From positions 91,006,609-91,070,608 of the forward strand of contig OW121854.1 in NCBI GenBank assembly GCA_933228895.1: a DNA stretch of 64,000 bases, given 5' to 3'. The translations under genes were made by a program, and so were the position numbers. The DNA is from Platycnemis pennipes. Lineage: Eukaryota > Arthropoda > Insecta > Odonata > Platycnemididae. The notes beneath the pieces were generated by a model. That model made no database searches and was not told where the DNA came from. It saw only the letters and a list, made by a program, of their open reading frames with translations. Positions 23,300 through 64,000 of the stretch are shown piece after piece. Numbering within the stretch: position 1 is the stretch's first letter; each line of letters begins with the position of its first letter.

Positions 23300-24161
23300 A
23301 AATCTATGATGCTGTCTTTAAAAAATTAATATCTTGTGAATGTAAAAACGTTCAGTAATGTATTTTATAACTCACAGGCGTAACGAGCCATGATTTTAAG
23401 TATCCAAAGAAATCTACATGTCTTACTCTTTAAAACAAGGAGGTAAGTGTATATTGGAGTTGGCTTGTGTATGTAAGACTACGAGTGGCAATGAAGCCAG
23501 ACAATGGCGCTGAGAAAGGATTAGGCTGGACCACCTCGGAACATAACATTGCGTTCTTTACTGGTATTGTGTGCAGAAACGCACATTGGTATATAAAAAC
23601 ATAGTTGTAACGTCTCAAGTTGAATTATTTAATTAAAATCTATGGCCGTCCGTAAAGTATTGTTTCCTTAATCAATGAATATTAGATAGAATAAGTTAGA
23701 TATATCAATTTCTGTCTGTAATACAATTCTTTGTTTGTTTAAATTGAGAAACACGTAAATATTTTATTCACCGCCAAAGCATGAAATTTGCTATTTTAGC
23801 ACTGCTGGGACTATGATTTTTACACCGCTTTCCCTCGAGTTTATTTACCACTTTTCAGGGTCCCTATAACTATGCCTAATAAAAATGATGCAATCATGAT
23901 ACCTACAAAATATATGTACTCTACAAAAAAAAACAAATATTTGAAAAGTTAGCAGACAAAGCACTATGAAAAACTGTCATTTAAACTTCTTTGTATATGT
24001 AAATCCAATCATTTTCCCCTTGGTGAATAATATGGTAAAATGTAGTAGGCTAAAGTTTTCTTTCGAAAATTTAGTCAAGAAAAGAATCAGATGTGCGGGT
24101 TGCATAACTCATGAAACGTCACCTGTTGCTGATGGAATTCATGAATGCCATAAAATTTTTG
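23300..24161. other. gene-free spacer between convergent genes
   Basis: AT-rich. A segment at about 23490-23555 (GGATTAGGCT...CATAACATTGCGTT) resembles one at about 11480-11535, so a repeat family is present. No coding evidence. Confidence 0.4.
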
Positions 24162-24459
24162 TTTAACCCTTTGAGTGCCATGCAGAATTGCCAAATTTTA
24201 TGCTAAAATTGCCAGGCTCTTTTACAGAAAATTATCGCCAGAAAGAAAATGACAATATACTTATAATTAAACTTAAAATTTTTTAATAAATTCAATGTGC
24301 AAAAAAGTTAAAAAGAATGTAACCTGAAGTATGTAAAAATAGAGTAAAGCATAAAATTATGAATCATTTAATTTTTATAGAGTCGCTCAGAGCGATGTTG
24401 GCATTTTAACGAAAAATTTTCAATGTCGCTGGGGGCAACGTTGGCACTTGAAAGGTTAA
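24162..24459. mobile_element. MITE with TTAACCCTTTGAGTGCCA ends, copy 1
   Basis: The left TTAACCCTTTGAGTGCCA mirrors the right TGGCACTTGAAAGGTTAA. The right portion includes GTCGCTCAGAGCGATGTTGG. A truncated second copy is at 60876-60963. Confidence 0.75.
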
Positions 24460-24956
24460 AAAAATATGAAAAAAGTATGTGCAACCAATACCTGTATTAT
24501 GTTGAAATGGAGCTAAATAATTAGAAAAAATCAGTGCAATCAGTTGGAATAAATCATATTCCAACACCAGTAAAAGTACCATCCTGCAGTTCTGCATTGC
24601 AACAGTTGAGTTGATACTATGCTAATCAACCACTTGACTTGCATATCTTATACACCAATGGGTGCTTTCCTTTTGGGAACAACAGTGATTGAGGGAATAG
24701 TATCATAATTAATGCTGCCAGCAAAATGAAATAGAAACATTGTCAGCCAAGACTTGCATGCAGGAGTCTTGGCATTCAATACAGTCAGTTAAGTGGCACA
24801 ATGATTATTTAGTTGATCAGGCCAGAATGGGTCGGGTTTTCTGCCACTGATTGACTACAATGGTGATAACAAAATCCAAAATGTTTCCATGTCTAATTCC
24901 TCAAGTAAGTCATCAGAAATGAGACATTCCCATAATTTCTGTGACAGAGTGACAAA

Positions 24957-25068
24957 TTTAACCCTTTCGCTGCTGTGAACATACCTTTTCGTTCTCACTG
25001 TACCACTCACTTTGCCACCGCACGTGACGAGTAGGTTTCCGGAGAGTGAGCTGCAGAGAAAGGGTTAA
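24957..25068. mobile_element. 112-bp MITE with TTTAACCCTTTC ends
   Basis: The left TTTAACCCTTTCGCTGC is mirrored by GCTGCAGAGAAAGGGTTAAA. It is non-coding and lies 0.3 kb downstream of the ABCC stop codon. Confidence 0.7.
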
Positions 25069-25388
25069 AGGAAAGGGATAGGTACATCTAAATTGGATTG
25101 TAATATATAATACTGACACTATGTTCTAGTTTTTGAAGTTTTGAAAATGCAAATCTTTCACACCAATCTGATCAGCTGCACCACATAAAGAGTGAAGGGG
25201 AATCAACCTCCTCAGCAGTCATCCAAATAATTAATCTCATTCTCATTTTTAACTTAAAATTTTTTTAAATGCTAAAAAATCATATCACATAATTTAAGTA
25301 TAAATAATTGAATGCCACTATCACAGAAGTTCAAAGTAATGCACTCTTGATCATGTTGATGCTTCATAGATGCATACTTTTTCAAATC

Positions 25389-62716
<37,328 letters not shown>

Positions 62717-63110
62717 CTTTAATAATTACAAAAGATTAAAGGTTGATCAGCAATGGTGGGAAAACTCATCACAAAATTTTCTTGAATTCTTCATTGATTA
62801 TGCTTGTACATATCATTAAACGTGGTTTTATTCTTTTCTAAGAAATAAAATTTTGTTCTGAGGGAGATTGAGAGGCTTGAGGTGTAGCAAATTTATACAA
62901 TGCAACAATCAATAGACTCAAAGCCTAATTCTTCCATTCCGAAAATAGAATCAAAAAATAAAATTTATGATAAGCACAGCCGACTCTTTTAACTGGAAAA
63001 ATTTTAAAACAATTTTCACAGATCATGCAATTCTAATGTTGTATCAAAGCTGAAATATGATTAGAATTATATTCTTTTTGCTGGCTTATGATTCACATAT
63101 TGCATATTAA
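62717..63110. other. ABCC intron sequence
   Basis: AT-rich; no exon, repeat end or ORF recognised. Confidence 0.5.
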
Positions 63111-63462
63111 TAGGGATGGGTCGGTTCCACTTTTTTTTGGTTCCAGTTCCGGTTCGGTTCTTAACTTCGGTTTTCGGTTCCGGTTCTTAATTTACCACTT
63201 ACTTTGCATTGCTCAATGGTAAGATAAGGTAATCAATAATCATTTTCAGAGACTGAATTAGAATAATTCGCGACTTTGAAGCATCTAAGTACACTATTTC
63301 ACCAGGTTTTAATGTGAAGCCTCCACTTTCGGAGTGTGCATAGGTTTAAAACTGGTTTTTGCGCCAATTATATCGGTACCGATTATTTTTGGCCTCGGTT
63401 CCGGTTCTAAGCTCAAGAACCGGTGGGACCGAGAACCGAAGAACCAAACCGACCCATCCCTA
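63111..63462. mobile_element. hAT-like element, CGGTTC family, 352-bp deletion derivative
   Basis: It has the same ends (TAGGGATGGGTCGGTTCC ... CCGACCCATCCCTA) and the same subterminal arrays as 28713-30778. It joins the equivalent of 28868 directly to the equivalent of about 30565 (GAGAC|TGAATTAG). The flanking 8-mers CATATTAA and CATATGTA match at 6 of 8 positions. Confidence 0.85.
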
Positions 63463-63614
63463 CATATGTATTAACAATTAAGGTATTAACTCACTACAAA
63501 ATAATTACTGCAACAGAAAGAAAAGAATGAAATCCACCAGTTGTCTGCAGATTGATTCATTAGTCATTACATCAAATGATGGATTACTTGCTATCCAAGG
63601 CCTATTTTTACAAT

Positions 63615-64000
63615 ACAGTTGAGCACCCTTAATCCGGGAACCCCTAATCCGGGAGCACCTATAATCCGGCAATTTTCCTATGACCAACTATCTGGTACTT
63701 AGTGGAAAATGCCGAAACATTTTTAACCGGAACATTGCTTCATAACCTGCCGAGATATTATTCTTAACGTTAATTTTCCCATTTCGAGAATCAGAATAAT
63801 TTAAACATATTAATTTCTGGTACTTCGCCTACACTGGAATTATTCTGAAACTTGAAGTAAACATATAAATTTAACGACATCGCCGAGACGGAATACGTTT
63901 AATTTACCGATCGGCCACTTTCTATGGCGCGTGCATTTTTGATTGACCACTAGACGTAATATGATAAAATTATTGGTTATATTCTAATATTTCACGCAAA
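63615..64000. mobile_element. pogo/Tigger-like element, left end only
   Basis: It begins at a TACAGTTGAGCACCCTTAAT end followed by CCGGGAACCCCTAATCCGGG repeats, the pattern of Tigger-like termini after a TA target. The other end lies beyond the window. Confidence 0.6.

Overview
The window is nuclear DNA from an arthropod, almost certainly an insect with a large, AT-rich, transposon-dense genome. The evidence is a chitin-binding RR-2 (Rebers-Riddiford) cuticular protein gene, a metazoan ABCC-type ABC transporter spread over at least 17 small exons with GT-AG introns, and dozens of tRNA-derived SINEs, non-LTR retrotransposon fragments and TIR DNA transposons. The species cannot be named from the sequence alone.

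Only two host protein-coding genes are supported. (1) On the + strand, a three-exon RR-2 cuticular protein gene (exons 18522-18533, 22052-22135, 22628-23008; 158 aa) has a TATA box at 18437, a 4-codon first exon and a polyA signal at 23283. A second, very similar promoter plus mini first exon (TATA 12404, ATG 12466, donor 12478) lies 6 kb upstream with no downstream exons of its own. It is either an alternative first exon or the remnant of a tandem paralogue. (2) On the - strand, convergent with it, are the 3' 17 exons of an ABCC4/MRP4-like transporter (62716 down to 25389; 899 aa visible). They run from the Q-loop of NBD1 through the linker, TMD2 and NBD2 to the stop codon. All exon phases agree. 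The 5' half of the gene lies beyond the right edge.

Layout: 1-1143, 5' part of an R4/Dong-like retrotransposon at a TAA repeat; 1.1-12.3 kb, gene-free with MITEs, a long-TIR element and SINEs; 12.4-23.3 kb, the cuticle gene region with a duplicated 370-bp block, a 5-bp-TSD hAT, LINE fragments, SINEs and a 2-kb hAT-like insertion in intron 1; 23.3-25.4 kb, the intergenic stretch between convergent gene ends with MITEs; 25.4-62.7 kb, the ABCC gene. Its introns host TA-TSD TIR elements, several hAT-like families, a piggyBac transposase pseudogene, a solo LTR with heat-shock-element-like boxes, pogo/Tigger-like elements, nested insertions and a foldback-like element with palindromic arrays; 62.8-64 kb, a hAT deletion derivative and one end of a Tigger-like element.

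The most unusual material is in the mobile elements. One is a 1.7-kb foldback-like element (57784-59470) whose arms are about 21-bp palindromic GTGGATATCCAC units in a roughly 104-bp higher-order repeat. The other is a group of hAT-like elements that begin TAGnnATGG and carry family-specific short-word arrays (CGGTTC, GGATCC, ATATCGGGGC, GATTTG/GATTCG) just inside their ends.
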